A stretch of 49,314 nucleotides of DNA, taken from assembly GCF_014836325.1 (NCBI RefSeq), contig NZ_JACSQZ010000020.1:1-49314 (forward strand), written 5' to 3'. Below are positions 36,676 through 44,281 of the stretch, piece after piece (within the stretch, counting starts at the first letter, position 1; each line of letters starts with the position of its first letter). The notes below the pieces were generated by a model. It did no database searches. It worked only from the letters and a program-made list of their open reading frames with translations, and was not told the origin of the DNA. The position numbers and the translations under genes are program-made. The stretch is from Clostridium gallinarum (GTDB lineage Bacteria; Bacillota; Clostridia; Clostridiales; Clostridiaceae).

Positions 36676-37473
36676 ATGAGATTAAAAGATAAAGTTGTAT
36701 TAGTAACAGCTTCAACTAGAGGAATTGGTTTAGCTATAGTTAAAGCTTGTGCTAAAGAAGGTGCTATAGTTTATATGGCAGCTCGTAACTTAGAAAAAGC
36801 AGGGGAAGTAGCTAAAGAACTAAATGATAAAGGTTATAGAGTAAAAACAGTATATAATGATGCATATAAGAAAGATACTTATGTTTCTATGATCGAAGAA
36901 GCAGTTAAAAATGAAGGTAAAATAGATGTACTTGTTAACAACTTTGGTACATCTAATCCTAAATTAGATTTAGATATTAAAAATACAACTTATGAAGAAT
37001 ATATAAATACTATTGATACAAATTTAGCTAGTGTATTTATATCTTCACAAAAAGCAATAGAATATATGAGTAAAAATGGTGGAGGATCTATAATTAATAT
37101 ATCTTCAATTGGAGGGATAGTTCCAGATATTTCACAAATTGCTTATACTACAAGTAAAGCTTCAATAAATTATTTAACAAAGCTTATAGCTGTTCAATGT
37201 GCTAGAGATAATATACGTTGTAATGCAGTATTACCAGGTATGACTGCTACTGATGCAGTTAAAGACGGTTTAACTGAAGAATTTAAAGAGTTTTTCTTAA
37301 AACATATACCAATTAAAAGAATGGGAGAACCAGAAGAGATTGCAGCAACAGTAGTATATCTTGCTAGTGATGAAGCAGCATATACAACAGGTCAAATTAT
37401 AGATGTATCAGGTGGTTTTGGATTAGCAACACCAATATATGGAGACATGATTAATTTAAAAACTAAGAGATAA
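36676..37473 (+). CDS. SDR oxidoreductase, probable 7-alpha-hydroxysteroid dehydrogenase
   Basis: A 265-residue classical short-chain dehydrogenase: cofactor motif TASTRGIG (11-18), NNFG (88-91), catalytic Ser144, Tyr157 and Lys161. The segments GIVPDISQIAY, DNIRCNAVLPG and the ending GGFGLATPIYGDM closely match clostridial bile-acid 7-alpha-hydroxysteroid dehydrogenase rather than 3-oxoacyl-ACP reductase. It would oxidise the 7-alpha hydroxyl of bile acids such as cholate; an arginine following the TAS-T turn (Arg15), and Arg37 after the second strand, suggest NADP. Own transcription unit, ending in a terminator shared with threonine aldolase. Steroid activity is an inference from remembered family sequence. 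Confidence 0.75.
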   Translation: MRLKDKVVLVTASTRGIGLAIVKACAKEGAIVYMAARNLEKAGEVAKELNDKGYRVKTVYNDAYKKDTYVSMIEEAVKNEGKIDVLVNNFGTSNPKLDLDIKNTTYEEYINTIDTNLASVFISSQKAIEYMSKNGGGSIINISSIGGIVPDISQIAYTTSKASINYLTKLIAVQCARDNIRCNAVLPGMTATDAVKDGLTEEFKEFFLKHIPIKRMGEPEEIAATVVYLASDEAAYTTGQIIDVSGGFGLATPIYGDMINLKTKR

Positions 37474-37481
37474 TATATAAA

Positions 37482-37535
37482 AAAATAGTCTGTGTAAACT
37501 TTAAGATATAATTAAAGAATTACACAGACTATTTT
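37482..37535. terminator. bidirectional terminator
   Basis: A perfect 16-bp inverted repeat, AAAATAGTCTGTGTAA with TTACACAGACTATTTT, lies between the convergent SDR and threonine aldolase genes. Confidence 0.9.
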
Positions 37536-37538
37536 GAT

Positions 37539-38576
37539 TTATCTTTTAGATAAAAATTCTTTTAAAGTATTAACTACCTTAAATACATCGTCTTTTGATA
37601 TCCAATAATGAGTAACAAATCTCATAAGTCCATTTTCTACATCATTTATTTTAATGTTATTTTCTAAGAAATAATTAACTAATGCTTTAGTATTTATGGA
37701 ATTATCATTAAATTTAAAAAATACCATGTTTATTTTTAAGTTGTTTAAATCTACATCTATTTCAGGAAGTTTATTTAATTCTTCAGCAAGTAACTTAGCA
37801 TTATCATGATCCTCATTTAGTCTTTTACTCATTTCTTCTAATGCAACTATACCAGCAGCAGCTAGGAAACCAGCTTGTCTAAGTCCACCACCCATTAATT
37901 TTCTTTTCTTTCTTGCTTTAGCTATAAAATCCTTATTCCCAGCTAAAATAGAGCCGACAGGGGCACATAAGCCTTTAGATAGACAAAACATAATTGAATC
38001 ACAATAGTTACTAATATCTTTAACATCAACATTCAAATATGTAGCAGCATTAAATACTCTTGCACCATCTAGATGAACTGGTAGATTATATTTTTTTGCA
38101 GTATCATAAATTTCCTTCATTTCATCAAGGTTTAAAACATTACCGCTTGAATGAGCATTTTCAACACATATTAAAGAGGTAGAAGGAAAATGAATATCCT
38201 CATTTTCAAATCTAATTCTTTTTTCTATATCTTTAGCTTTTAAAACACCATTAATTGAATCAATAGCTCTTAATTGTACACCAGCTATAACAGAGCTTGC
38301 TCCAACTTCATGTGCAATAATATGATTAGAGTCAGCAATTATAACTTCACTACCTCTATTACAATGAGTAAATAAAGCAAGTTGATTACCAAAAGCACCA
38401 CTTGGTACAAATAAAGCAGCTTCTTTTCCAACAATTTTTGCAGCTAAAGCTTCTAATTTAATAACTGTAGGATCATCACCATAAACATCATCTCCAACTT
38501 CAGCATTAAACATAGCTTCTTTCATAAATAGAGGTTGTTCAGTTACTGTATCACTTCTTAAATCGATAAATTTCAT
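37539..38576 (-). CDS. ltaE: low-specificity L-threonine aldolase
   Basis: A 345-residue fold-type I PLP enzyme that cleaves threonine or allo-threonine to glycine and acetaldehyde. It begins with the family signature FIDLRSDTVT, followed by GDDVYGDDP (28-36), VPSGAFGN (58-64), HLDGAR (168-173; Asp170 binds the PLP nitrogen) and the Schiff-base Lys201 in CLSKGLCAPVGS, then RKLMGGGLRQAG. I choose the ATG at 38576, 10 bases from AGGA; two in-frame ATGs at 38585 and 38597 lack a better site. Monocistronic, convergent with the SDR gene. Confidence 0.93.
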   Translation of the reverse strand: MKFIDLRSDTVTEQPLFMKEAMFNAEVGDDVYGDDPTVIKLEALAAKIVGKEAALFVPSGAFGNQLALFTHCNRGSEVIIADSNHIIAHEVGASSVIAGVQLRAIDSINGVLKAKDIEKRIRFENEDIHFPSTSLICVENAHSSGNVLNLDEMKEIYDTAKKYNLPVHLDGARVFNAATYLNVDVKDISNYCDSIMFCLSKGLCAPVGSILAGNKDFIAKARKKRKLMGGGLRQAGFLAAAGIVALEEMSKRLNEDHDNAKLLAEELNKLPEIDVDLNNLKINMVFFKFNDNSINTKALVNYFLENNIKINDVENGLMRFVTHYWISKDDVFKVVNTLKEFLSKR

Positions 38577-38853
38577 AATTTTCATTCCTATCTTCATAAA
38601 TTTTTAGTATTTATTCTAATTATAGTATAATAAATATAGGTAGTTAAGAAAAATTTTTCTAATAAGAAATGTTTATTATGAATTATAAAATAAATAAAGA
38701 AGTGCTTATATATTAAATGATAGTAAGATGGGCATAGAGGGACAAGTATTGAGGTGGACTTTATTTACATAGTTAATTTGAAGATTTTTTAATTTATATG
38801 TTATTATAAATATAAAATATTTAAATAATTTTAAACAAAGGATAGGTGAAAAT

Positions 38854-39627
38854 ATGAAAACTAATTACCATACCCATAATTATAGATGCAACCACGCAGT
38901 TGGAACTATAGAGGAATACATAGAAGAAGCAATTAAAGAAGGATATGATGAAATAGGTATATCTGATCATTTACCTCACCCAGGTAAAAATATAGATAAT
39001 GGAAATAGAATGTCCTATGAAGATTTAGAAGTATATTTTAAGGAAATAGATGATGCAAAAGAAAAGTATGGTGATAAAATATCTATAAAAAAAGCTATAG
39101 AATGTGAATATTTTGAAGATTATCATTGGTTATATGATGAGTTTAAAGAGAAACATAAAGTAGATTATTTAATACTTGGAGTTCATTTTTTCCCTTACAA
39201 AGGTGAATGGGAATATGTAGGTGCAATTAAATTAAATCCAAAGCTTTTAGAAATATATGTAGATTATGTTATAAAGTCAATGGAAAGTGGATATTTTGAT
39301 TGCTTAGCACATCCAGATTTATTTGGGGTTAGATATAGAGATTGGGATGAACATGCAATAAAAGTATCTAAAAGAATATTAGAAGCTGCTGAAAGGCTAA
39401 ATATACCAGTAGAAGTTAACATAAATGGATTTAAAAGAGGGAAAGTTAAATATAACTTAGGAGAAAGAAATTTCTATCCAATAGAAGAATTTTGGAGTTT
39501 ATCTAAAGAGTATAATGTAAAAAGAATTTTAGGGGTAGATGCACATCTTCCAGAAGATTTAAGAAATAGATATATTGGAGAAGAATTTGCTGAAAAATTA
39601 AATTTAGAATTAATAGAGAAATTATAA
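38854..39627 (+). CDS. PHP-domain histidinol-phosphatase family protein
   Basis: A 257-residue PHP metallophosphoesterase of the histidinol-phosphatase (HisK/HisJ) type. Metal ligands: His6 and His8 in YHTHNYRCNH, His14, SDHLPHPG, GVHFF, CLAHPDL and the terminal GVDAHLPE. It would hydrolyse L-histidinol phosphate in histidine synthesis if genuine, but no other his gene is near and the PHP family also includes other phosphatases. AAGGATAGGTG precedes the ATG. Upstream 256 bases carry no gene. Confidence 0.85.
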   Translation: MKTNYHTHNYRCNHAVGTIEEYIEEAIKEGYDEIGISDHLPHPGKNIDNGNRMSYEDLEVYFKEIDDAKEKYGDKISIKKAIECEYFEDYHWLYDEFKEKHKVDYLILGVHFFPYKGEWEYVGAIKLNPKLLEIYVDYVIKSMESGYFDCLAHPDLFGVRYRDWDEHAIKVSKRILEAAERLNIPVEVNINGFKRGKVKYNLGERNFYPIEEFWSLSKEYNVKRILGVDAHLPEDLRNRYIGEEFAEKLNLELIEKL

Positions 39628-39705
39628 TATGTAACATAAGTTACTGAATAGCAATATAACTTATGTTAAACTATGTACATAAAATTAAATTGTTGGAGGA
39701 ATAAT

Positions 39706-40341
39706 ATGAGTTTATTTTTAGGAAAAATACATTATTGGTTATTTAACAAAATAGTTTGGTTTGAAGATCTTGAAGAAGAAATAATAAAACTAGCTAAAGA
39801 AAAAGGATTAGATGTAGATAATTTATCAAGAGAAATTAATAGTAGCTATGGTGAAAGATTACCTAAGCTTCCTTTAGAAGAAATGATAGATACTTCTAAT
39901 ATACATGGTTGGTTACAAGATAAAATTCATAGAGCAGAGTATAGACTTGCAACTTGGACAGTTAAACTTACTGAAAAAGAAGGAAGTAAAGAAAAGTTAG
40001 AAGAGTTATACAAAAAGCAAGGTATAAAAGCTGGTAAGGAAGCATTAGAAGAAGGTAAGGACTTAAATAATGCAATTGATATATTTAATGCTATGAATGA
40101 CTATATCTTAGATGGAATGCCATGTGATAGAGTAAATGAAGTTATTGAAAAAGAAGAAAATAAAGTTTTATGGAAAAGAATGCTTTGCGTTCATAAAGAT
40201 ATTTGGGATAAGGTCGGCGGAGACGTAGAGTTATTTTATGAATTAAGAAATTTATGGGTTGAAAGCTTTGTAAAAGAAGTTAATAGCAATTATAAATATA
40301 ATTTCCTAGGAAATAATAAATTTTCAATAGAAAGAGCATAG
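39706..40341 (+). CDS. hypothetical protein next to hemerythrin, 211 aa
   Basis: I do not recognise this family. A 211-residue, mostly helical and highly charged soluble protein beginning MSLFLGKIHYWLFNKIVWFEDLEEEI, with histidines and two cysteines (GMPCDRV and RMLCVHKD) but no canonical metal motif. Start at 39706 with GGAGGA 5 bases upstream. The hemerythrin gene begins 9 bases after its stop, so the two are in one operon, and a DUF1858 gene follows. Context suggests a role in oxygen, nitric oxide or iron-sulfur repair, as partner of the hemerythrin. Confidence 0.75.
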   Translation: MSLFLGKIHYWLFNKIVWFEDLEEEIIKLAKEKGLDVDNLSREINSSYGERLPKLPLEEMIDTSNIHGWLQDKIHRAEYRLATWTVKLTEKEGSKEKLEELYKKQGIKAGKEALEEGKDLNNAIDIFNAMNDYILDGMPCDRVNEVIEKEENKVLWKRMLCVHKDIWDKVGGDVELFYELRNLWVESFVKEVNSNYKYNFLGNNKFSIERA

Positions 40342-40349
40342 GTAATTAT

Positions 40350-40901
40350 ATGAATGCAATTGAATTAATGATGGAAGAGCATAAAAATATAAAGGTTATG
40401 CTAAAGATAGTAAGAAAAGTATGTTTTTCTGTATTAGAAGGTAATGAGATTAACTATGAAGAATTTAATAAAATAATTTACTTTATAAAAAATTATGCTG
40501 ATTCTCATCATCATAAAAAAGAAGAAATAATGCTGTTTAATAGGATGGTAGATGAAATAGGTGAAACAGCAGAAAAAGTAGTTAAGTATGGAATGTTAGT
40601 AGAACATGATCTTGGAAGGTTATATATTTCAAGTTTAGAAGAAGCTTTAAATTCTTTTAGAAATGGAAATGAAGAGGCTAAATTAGATATAATAGCAAAT
40701 GCAATTTCATATACAAATCTTTTAGAAAGACATATTCATAAAGAGGATAATGTAATTTATAAATTTGCACAAAGAAGCTTAAAAGAAGAAACCATAAATT
40801 TAATTAACTCAGAATGTGTTAATTTTGAAGATAATTTCATTAATATAAAAAATGAAAATTTATTAATTTTATCAGAATTAAAGGAAAAATATTGCATATA
40901 A
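40350..40901 (+). CDS. hemerythrin-domain protein
   Basis: A 183-residue four-helix bundle of the hemerythrin HHE family that binds a di-iron centre. Metal-ligand candidates: His12 in MMEEHKNI, the HHHKKEE segment, VEHDLGR and ERHIHKEDNVIY near the C-terminus. Such proteins sense or bind oxygen or nitric oxide, and YtfE/ScdA relatives repair iron-sulfur clusters. Tightly linked (9 bases) to the upstream unknown gene, and 61 bases before the DUF1858 gene with no terminator between, so likely one operon. Confidence 0.9.
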   Translation: MNAIELMMEEHKNIKVMLKIVRKVCFSVLEGNEINYEEFNKIIYFIKNYADSHHHKKEEIMLFNRMVDEIGETAEKVVKYGMLVEHDLGRLYISSLEEALNSFRNGNEEAKLDIIANAISYTNLLERHIHKEDNVIYKFAQRSLKEETINLINSECVNFEDNFINIKNENLLILSELKEKYCI

Positions 40902-40962
40902 AATTTAATGCATTTAAAATTAAATAGTAATTTTAAAATAAATATAAGGATAGGTGATAGTA

Positions 40963-41145
40963 ATGATTACTAAGGATATGACAATAGGTGAAGTAGTAAG
41001 AATAAAGGAAAATGCTGCAGAAATATTAATGAGCTTTGGAATGGGTTGTATAGGATGCCCTTCATCTCAAGCAGAAAGCGTTGAAGATGCTGCAAATGTT
41101 CATGGATTAAATTTAGATGAATTATTAGAAGCGTTAAATAAATAA
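40963..41145 (+). CDS. DUF1858, hybrid-cluster-protein-associated disulfide protein
   Basis: A 60-residue protein of the DUF1858 family with the CIGC pair (GMGCIGCPSSQ), recognised as the hybrid cluster protein-associated redox disulfide domain. It resembles the small DUF542/ScdA N-terminal domain that pairs with hemerythrin domains in iron-sulfur repair proteins. The ATG at 40963 has AGGTGAT upstream; a GTG at 40954 is too close to it. Last gene of the hemerythrin operon, then a strong terminator. Confidence 0.9.
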   Translation: MITKDMTIGEVVRIKENAAEILMSFGMGCIGCPSSQAESVEDAANVHGLNLDELLEALNK

Positions 41146-41172
41146 TAAAAACTGTATTAATTAATAGAATGT

Positions 41173-41217
41173 ACCCTATAGTGTAGATAATAAAAAAGTC
41201 TACATTATAGGGTTTTT
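41173..41217 (+). terminator. terminator of the hemerythrin operon
   Basis: ACCCTATAGTGTAGA pairs with TCTACATTATAGGGT (one G-T) around an 11-base loop, then five T residues. Confidence 0.9.
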
Positions 41218-41370
41218 ATATTTATTATAAATATTAATACTTAATAAAAAATAAAATATAAAAATGCAAATTACTATTATTTAATATCACAACTTTTATA
41301 TTCCGACATAATATGTACTATAATTAATAAATTAATTTGAAGTATTATAGTTTTTGTGAAAGGAGAATAT

Positions 41371-42129
41371 ATGGCCATTAACTTTAAGAAATTCGTGCCA
41401 CGCCCTGGATTAGTAAACCAGCAAGGACGTTTACCTGACCCATCAGAGTTAGTTTGTATCGAAGTTCCTAAGGTATTTGATCAATGCCTAATAAAGAGGT
41501 GTTTGGTATATGCCGAAGGACCAGATACTGTAACTACTGATGAAGAGCTAAGGAGTAATCCTCTAGTTAATCCTAAAAGATATCTTTCTAGTAGGGACTT
41601 TAAGGTTAAATTATTATCAGTTGATAAAATTCCATTAAAATTAGATCCCAACTTTAAAAAGATAATTCTTAATTATGTAATAAGTTTTTATTCAGATTAT
41701 ATCGATGAAAATGGAGCAACTCAAAGTGAATTTTATGAAATTTATAGGACAGATATTATAGGAAGGTTTTATTGCCCAGATTCTATAGCTCAAATAACAT
41801 CAACTAGTGATGAAGAGTGTAATTGTGTAGAAGATAATATAATAAAACTTGAAATGGTAGCAGAAGCATTAGATGGACAAATACTTGAAGATGAAGCAGG
41901 AGATCAAGTTTTAGATATTACTTTAGGATACTTTATAGTAGTTAAATGTCAACTTTTAGTTCAACTTTTAGTTCCAGCATATGATTACTGTCCAGTACCA
42001 AAAGAAGCTTGTGAAGAAGAGCCAGAAGAAGATCCATGTGAAAGATTTGAAAGAGCTCCAGTTCCTAAGTTCTATCCAGATCAGAACTTAGAGCCATTAT
42101 TCCAAGAATATGATGAAGTCGAAAGATAG
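41371..42129 (+). CDS. Cys-containing putative spore-surface protein A
   Basis: A 252-residue soluble protein with no signal peptide or membrane segment, beginning MAINFKKFVPRPGLV, with about ten cysteines and an acidic C-terminal segment EACEEEPEEDPCERF before a Pro-rich end. It has a close paralog on the opposite strand at 47217-47981. I do not recognise a named family; the cytosolic start, cysteine content and neighbouring DUF4489 genes suggest a spore coat or exosporium component. AAAGGAG precedes the ATG at 41371; the GTG at 41356 is too near that motif. Upstream CATAATATG resembles a weak sigma-K -10 box. Confidence 0.65.
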   Translation: MAINFKKFVPRPGLVNQQGRLPDPSELVCIEVPKVFDQCLIKRCLVYAEGPDTVTTDEELRSNPLVNPKRYLSSRDFKVKLLSVDKIPLKLDPNFKKIILNYVISFYSDYIDENGATQSEFYEIYRTDIIGRFYCPDSIAQITSTSDEECNCVEDNIIKLEMVAEALDGQILEDEAGDQVLDITLGYFIVVKCQLLVQLLVPAYDYCPVPKEACEEEPEEDPCERFERAPVPKFYPDQNLEPLFQEYDEVER

Positions 42130-42246
42130 TTAATTAAAATATGAACAAAAGCAAAAATAAGAATATTATTTATAAGAATATTAAAAAACTATTAATACTA
42201 ATTTAAAACACTATAAAACTTAATTATAAAAGGGAGGATTCTATTT

Positions 42247-42786
42247 ATGAATTCAATGTCAAGAGGATATTATGATCCATGTGGAAAAGAAAAAAAGAGA
42301 GAAGAAGAGAAATGTCCAACTATTTTAAAATGTGGATGTCCTAGTACTGTACAGCTACCAGTTGTAACTACAGGTACTACTAATATAACAATTGCTTCAC
42401 TTAATTTAGATACTTCTTGTTTATGTGATCCTGTTGTTAGAATATCTTTCTCAGGAGCATTTACTTCAACAGTTTCTATAGTAACTGGAGGAATAAGTCT
42501 ACAAGTATACAAGCAATGTAAAAATCAATTAACTCCAACTCCAGTTGGACCTTCATGGCCTGTAGTTGGACTAGTATCAACAGCATTAGCATTACCAGGA
42601 CCAGTTTACCCATCATTTACTATTTGTGATAACGATAGTTGTTTTGATGAGTGTTGCACTTATACAGTTGTTGCAACAATTTCTGGTGTTGTTGGGGCTA
42701 CAGCAGGAGCAGCATTTAATAACTCATCATTAAATGCAATAGTAACTTGTCAAAATAGTTGTAATAAATGTAGAAGAGATAAATAA
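42247..42786 (+). CDS. Cys-rich DUF4489 family protein
   Basis: A 179-residue protein with 14 cysteines, matching the clostridial DUF4489 pattern: LKCGCPSTVQLP near the start, a beta-sandwich-like body with VVRISFSGAFTS, ISLQVYKQCKN..PVGPSW, ICDNDSCFDECCTYTV, and the NNSSLNAIVTCQNSC ending. The fold is reminiscent of the beta-rich C-terminal domain of exosporium proteins, but function is not known. GGGAGGATT precedes the ATG. First of four tandem relatives; it alone is cysteine-rich and has its own downstream hairpin at 42797-42829. Confidence 0.82.
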   Translation: MNSMSRGYYDPCGKEKKREEEKCPTILKCGCPSTVQLPVVTTGTTNITIASLNLDTSCLCDPVVRISFSGAFTSTVSIVTGGISLQVYKQCKNQLTPTPVGPSWPVVGLVSTALALPGPVYPSFTICDNDSCFDECCTYTVVATISGVVGATAGAAFNNSSLNAIVTCQNSCNKCRRDK

Positions 42787-42796
42787 TTAAAATATT

Positions 42797-42829
42797 AAAT
42801 AAGGGGACTATATAAAAGTCCCTTTATTT
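42797..42829 (+). terminator. hairpin after the first DUF4489 gene
   Basis: AAATAAGGGGACT pairs with AGTCCCTTTATTT around a 7-base loop with one mismatch. The T run is short, so readthrough into the three downstream relatives is possible. Confidence 0.7.
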
Positions 42830-42872
42830 AAATTTATTATATTAATTGAAAATTTTTAGAATGGAGAAATAT

Positions 42873-43313
42873 ATGATAAAAAAAGAAGATAATAAAAAAC
42901 TTTATATTAAATGTAGTGGTTATTCATCTATGGAAGTAAAAGGAGGGAATAGCAAAATATCTTCTTTTATAAGATTGAGGAGTATATGTAGTGATGAAAT
43001 AAGTGTACAATATACTGCTTATTTAGATATAAGTAATTATAGGGTAAATACCCCTATAGTGTTTAATTTATATAAAAGATATAAATTTTCTTTTAATTTT
43101 TTACCTGTAGGAGATAGTTATTTAGCTTTTCCAGGAGTAAATTTTTCCTCATTAAAATTTATAATTTGTGATAAGGATTTAATTAATGGAGATGTAGAAT
43201 ATTTTGTTGAAGTAAAAAATAATTCTGCATTTGTAGAAGATACTATTAAAATTTTAGATTCATATTTAGCAGTAATATTTAAAAATGATTTAGAAGGAAG
43301 AAAAAATGATTGA
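42873..43313 (+). CDS. diverged DUF4489-like protein 2
   Basis: A 146-residue protein with the same layout as the preceding DUF4489 gene: an early YIKCSG, then RLRSICSDEISVQYTAYLDI, VFNLYKRYKFSFNFLPVGDS, FIICDKDLINGDVEYFVEV and a closing LDSYLAVIF strand. It has only three cysteines. I start at the ATG at 42873, with GGAGAA upstream, rather than the in-frame ATG at 42861 that contains that site. The stop overlaps the next start by 8 bases. Structural role inferred from its neighbours. Confidence 0.7.
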   Translation: MIKKEDNKKLYIKCSGYSSMEVKGGNSKISSFIRLRSICSDEISVQYTAYLDISNYRVNTPIVFNLYKRYKFSFNFLPVGDSYLAFPGVNFSSLKFIICDKDLINGDVEYFVEVKNNSAFVEDTIKILDSYLAVIFKNDLEGRKND

Positions 43314-43722
43314 TTTTAATAATATTATTTATATAAAAAGTGGAGATCCAAGAAGAATATTAATAAATAATGAAATAAAAGAGTATGTAGTAGCTGAAGT
43401 TAATGTTAAATTAAATATTGAAAGATGTAAACACATTATAGTTGATTATTCTGTTAATGTAGATTCTAATGATATTAATTTTTTTAGACCATTAGATTTT
43501 AAATTATATAAAATAAGTAAAAATTTTATTCCGCAACCAATAGGAAGTACTAGGAATATTATAATAATTCCTCAAATAATAAATATACAATCATTTTTTT
43601 TATGTGACTATGAAGTTTCAGAAGAAAATTTCAAATATATAGCAGTTGTTGAAAATACTAATAGTATATCAAGTGGAATAGCTATATTAAATAATTCAAA
43701 TTTAAGGGTAACGATTTTTTAA
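43306..43722 (+). CDS. diverged DUF4489-like protein 3
   Basis: A 138-residue relative with the same motif order: YIKSGDPR, KHIIVDYSVNVDS, FKLYKISKNFIPQPIGS, FFLCDYEVSEENFKYIAVVEN and LNNSNLRVTIF. Only two cysteines remain. AGAAGGAAG precedes the ATG, which overlaps the previous gene, so translation is coupled. Sequence similarity to genes 2 and 4 is visible only in hydrophobic pattern and the Lys-Tyr, Pro-x-Gly and CD-x-E landmarks, indicating old duplication. Confidence 0.7.
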   Translation: MIDFNNIIYIKSGDPRRILINNEIKEYVVAEVNVKLNIERCKHIIVDYSVNVDSNDINFFRPLDFKLYKISKNFIPQPIGSTRNIIIIPQIINIQSFFLCDYEVSEENFKYIAVVENTNSISSGIAILNNSNLRVTIF

Positions 43723-43728
43723 AAAGAG

Positions 43729-44151
43729 GTGAATATTATAATAAATTCTAATTTCATAATGAAGTGTAGTGATTTAAGAAATTTTAATATAAATAGAACT
43801 GGAGAATATATAGCGAATATTATAAAATTAGATAATTCTAATAAAAATATATGTAAAGTTAATATTGATTATTCAGCTAATGTAATAGCTGATAATACCA
43901 ATTATGTAGTTATGAATATAGGTATATATCGAAAAGATGAAACAAATAATAGTATGCAGCTTATAGGAAATATTTATAGATATGCAGTAACAGGAGATTT
44001 CAAAGAATATTTTTCTGTTTTTTTAGTAGATAATGAAATTTGTAAGGGATGCTATAGTTATATAGTTATATATAATGTAAATAATGAAGTAACAACAGGA
44101 ACTTTAAAGGTTATAAACTCTAATATAAGGTTAATAGTAGAAACTATATAG
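43729..44151 (+). CDS. diverged DUF4489-like protein 4, unusual start
   Basis: A ~140-residue relative: FIMKCSDLR, KVNIDYSANVIADN, MNIGIYRKDETNNSMQLIGN, FLVDNEICKGCYSYIVIYN and INSNIRLIVET. The start is uncertain. The only good ribosome binding site, AGAGGTG (43725-43731), overlaps the GTG at 43729 and is followed at normal spacing by ATT/ATA codons, not ATG; the first in-frame ATG (43759) would remove conserved N-terminal residues. Alignment with its neighbours favours initiation near 43735-43741. A hairpin follows at 44153. Last of the DUF4489 array. Confidence 0.6.
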   Translation: MNIIINSNFIMKCSDLRNFNINRTGEYIANIIKLDNSNKNICKVNIDYSANVIADNTNYVVMNIGIYRKDETNNSMQLIGNIYRYAVTGDFKEYFSVFLVDNEICKGCYSYIVIYNVNNEVTTGTLKVINSNIRLIVETI

Positions 44152-44152
44152 T

Positions 44153-44185
44153 AAGATGGATTTATTAATGTAAATCCATCTTTAT
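44153..44185 (+). terminator. rho-independent terminator
   Basis: AAGATGGATTTA pairs perfectly with TAAATCCATCTT around a 6-base loop, then TTATT. It ends the DUF4489 array. Confidence 0.85.
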
Positions 44186-44281
44186 TAAATTTGTTATAAA
44201 TACTATTAAATTTAATTATATAGAACTAAAAATTATTATTTTTAATATAATGTATTAGATTAAGTAATATAAGGTGGTAAA

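Noticed and set aside
38854..39627. Evidence for a histidine biosynthesis operon
   Set aside because: Only a PHP phosphatase is present; none of the other his genes is adjacent.
41371..42129. SPOCS/LysM (SafA or SipL-like) domain in surface protein A
   Set aside because: No LysM motif or clear SPOCS signature could be seen, so I left the family open.
42270..42512. Reverse-strand frame inside the first DUF4489 gene
   Set aside because: Shadow of the forward coding sequence; no start signal and no family resemblance.
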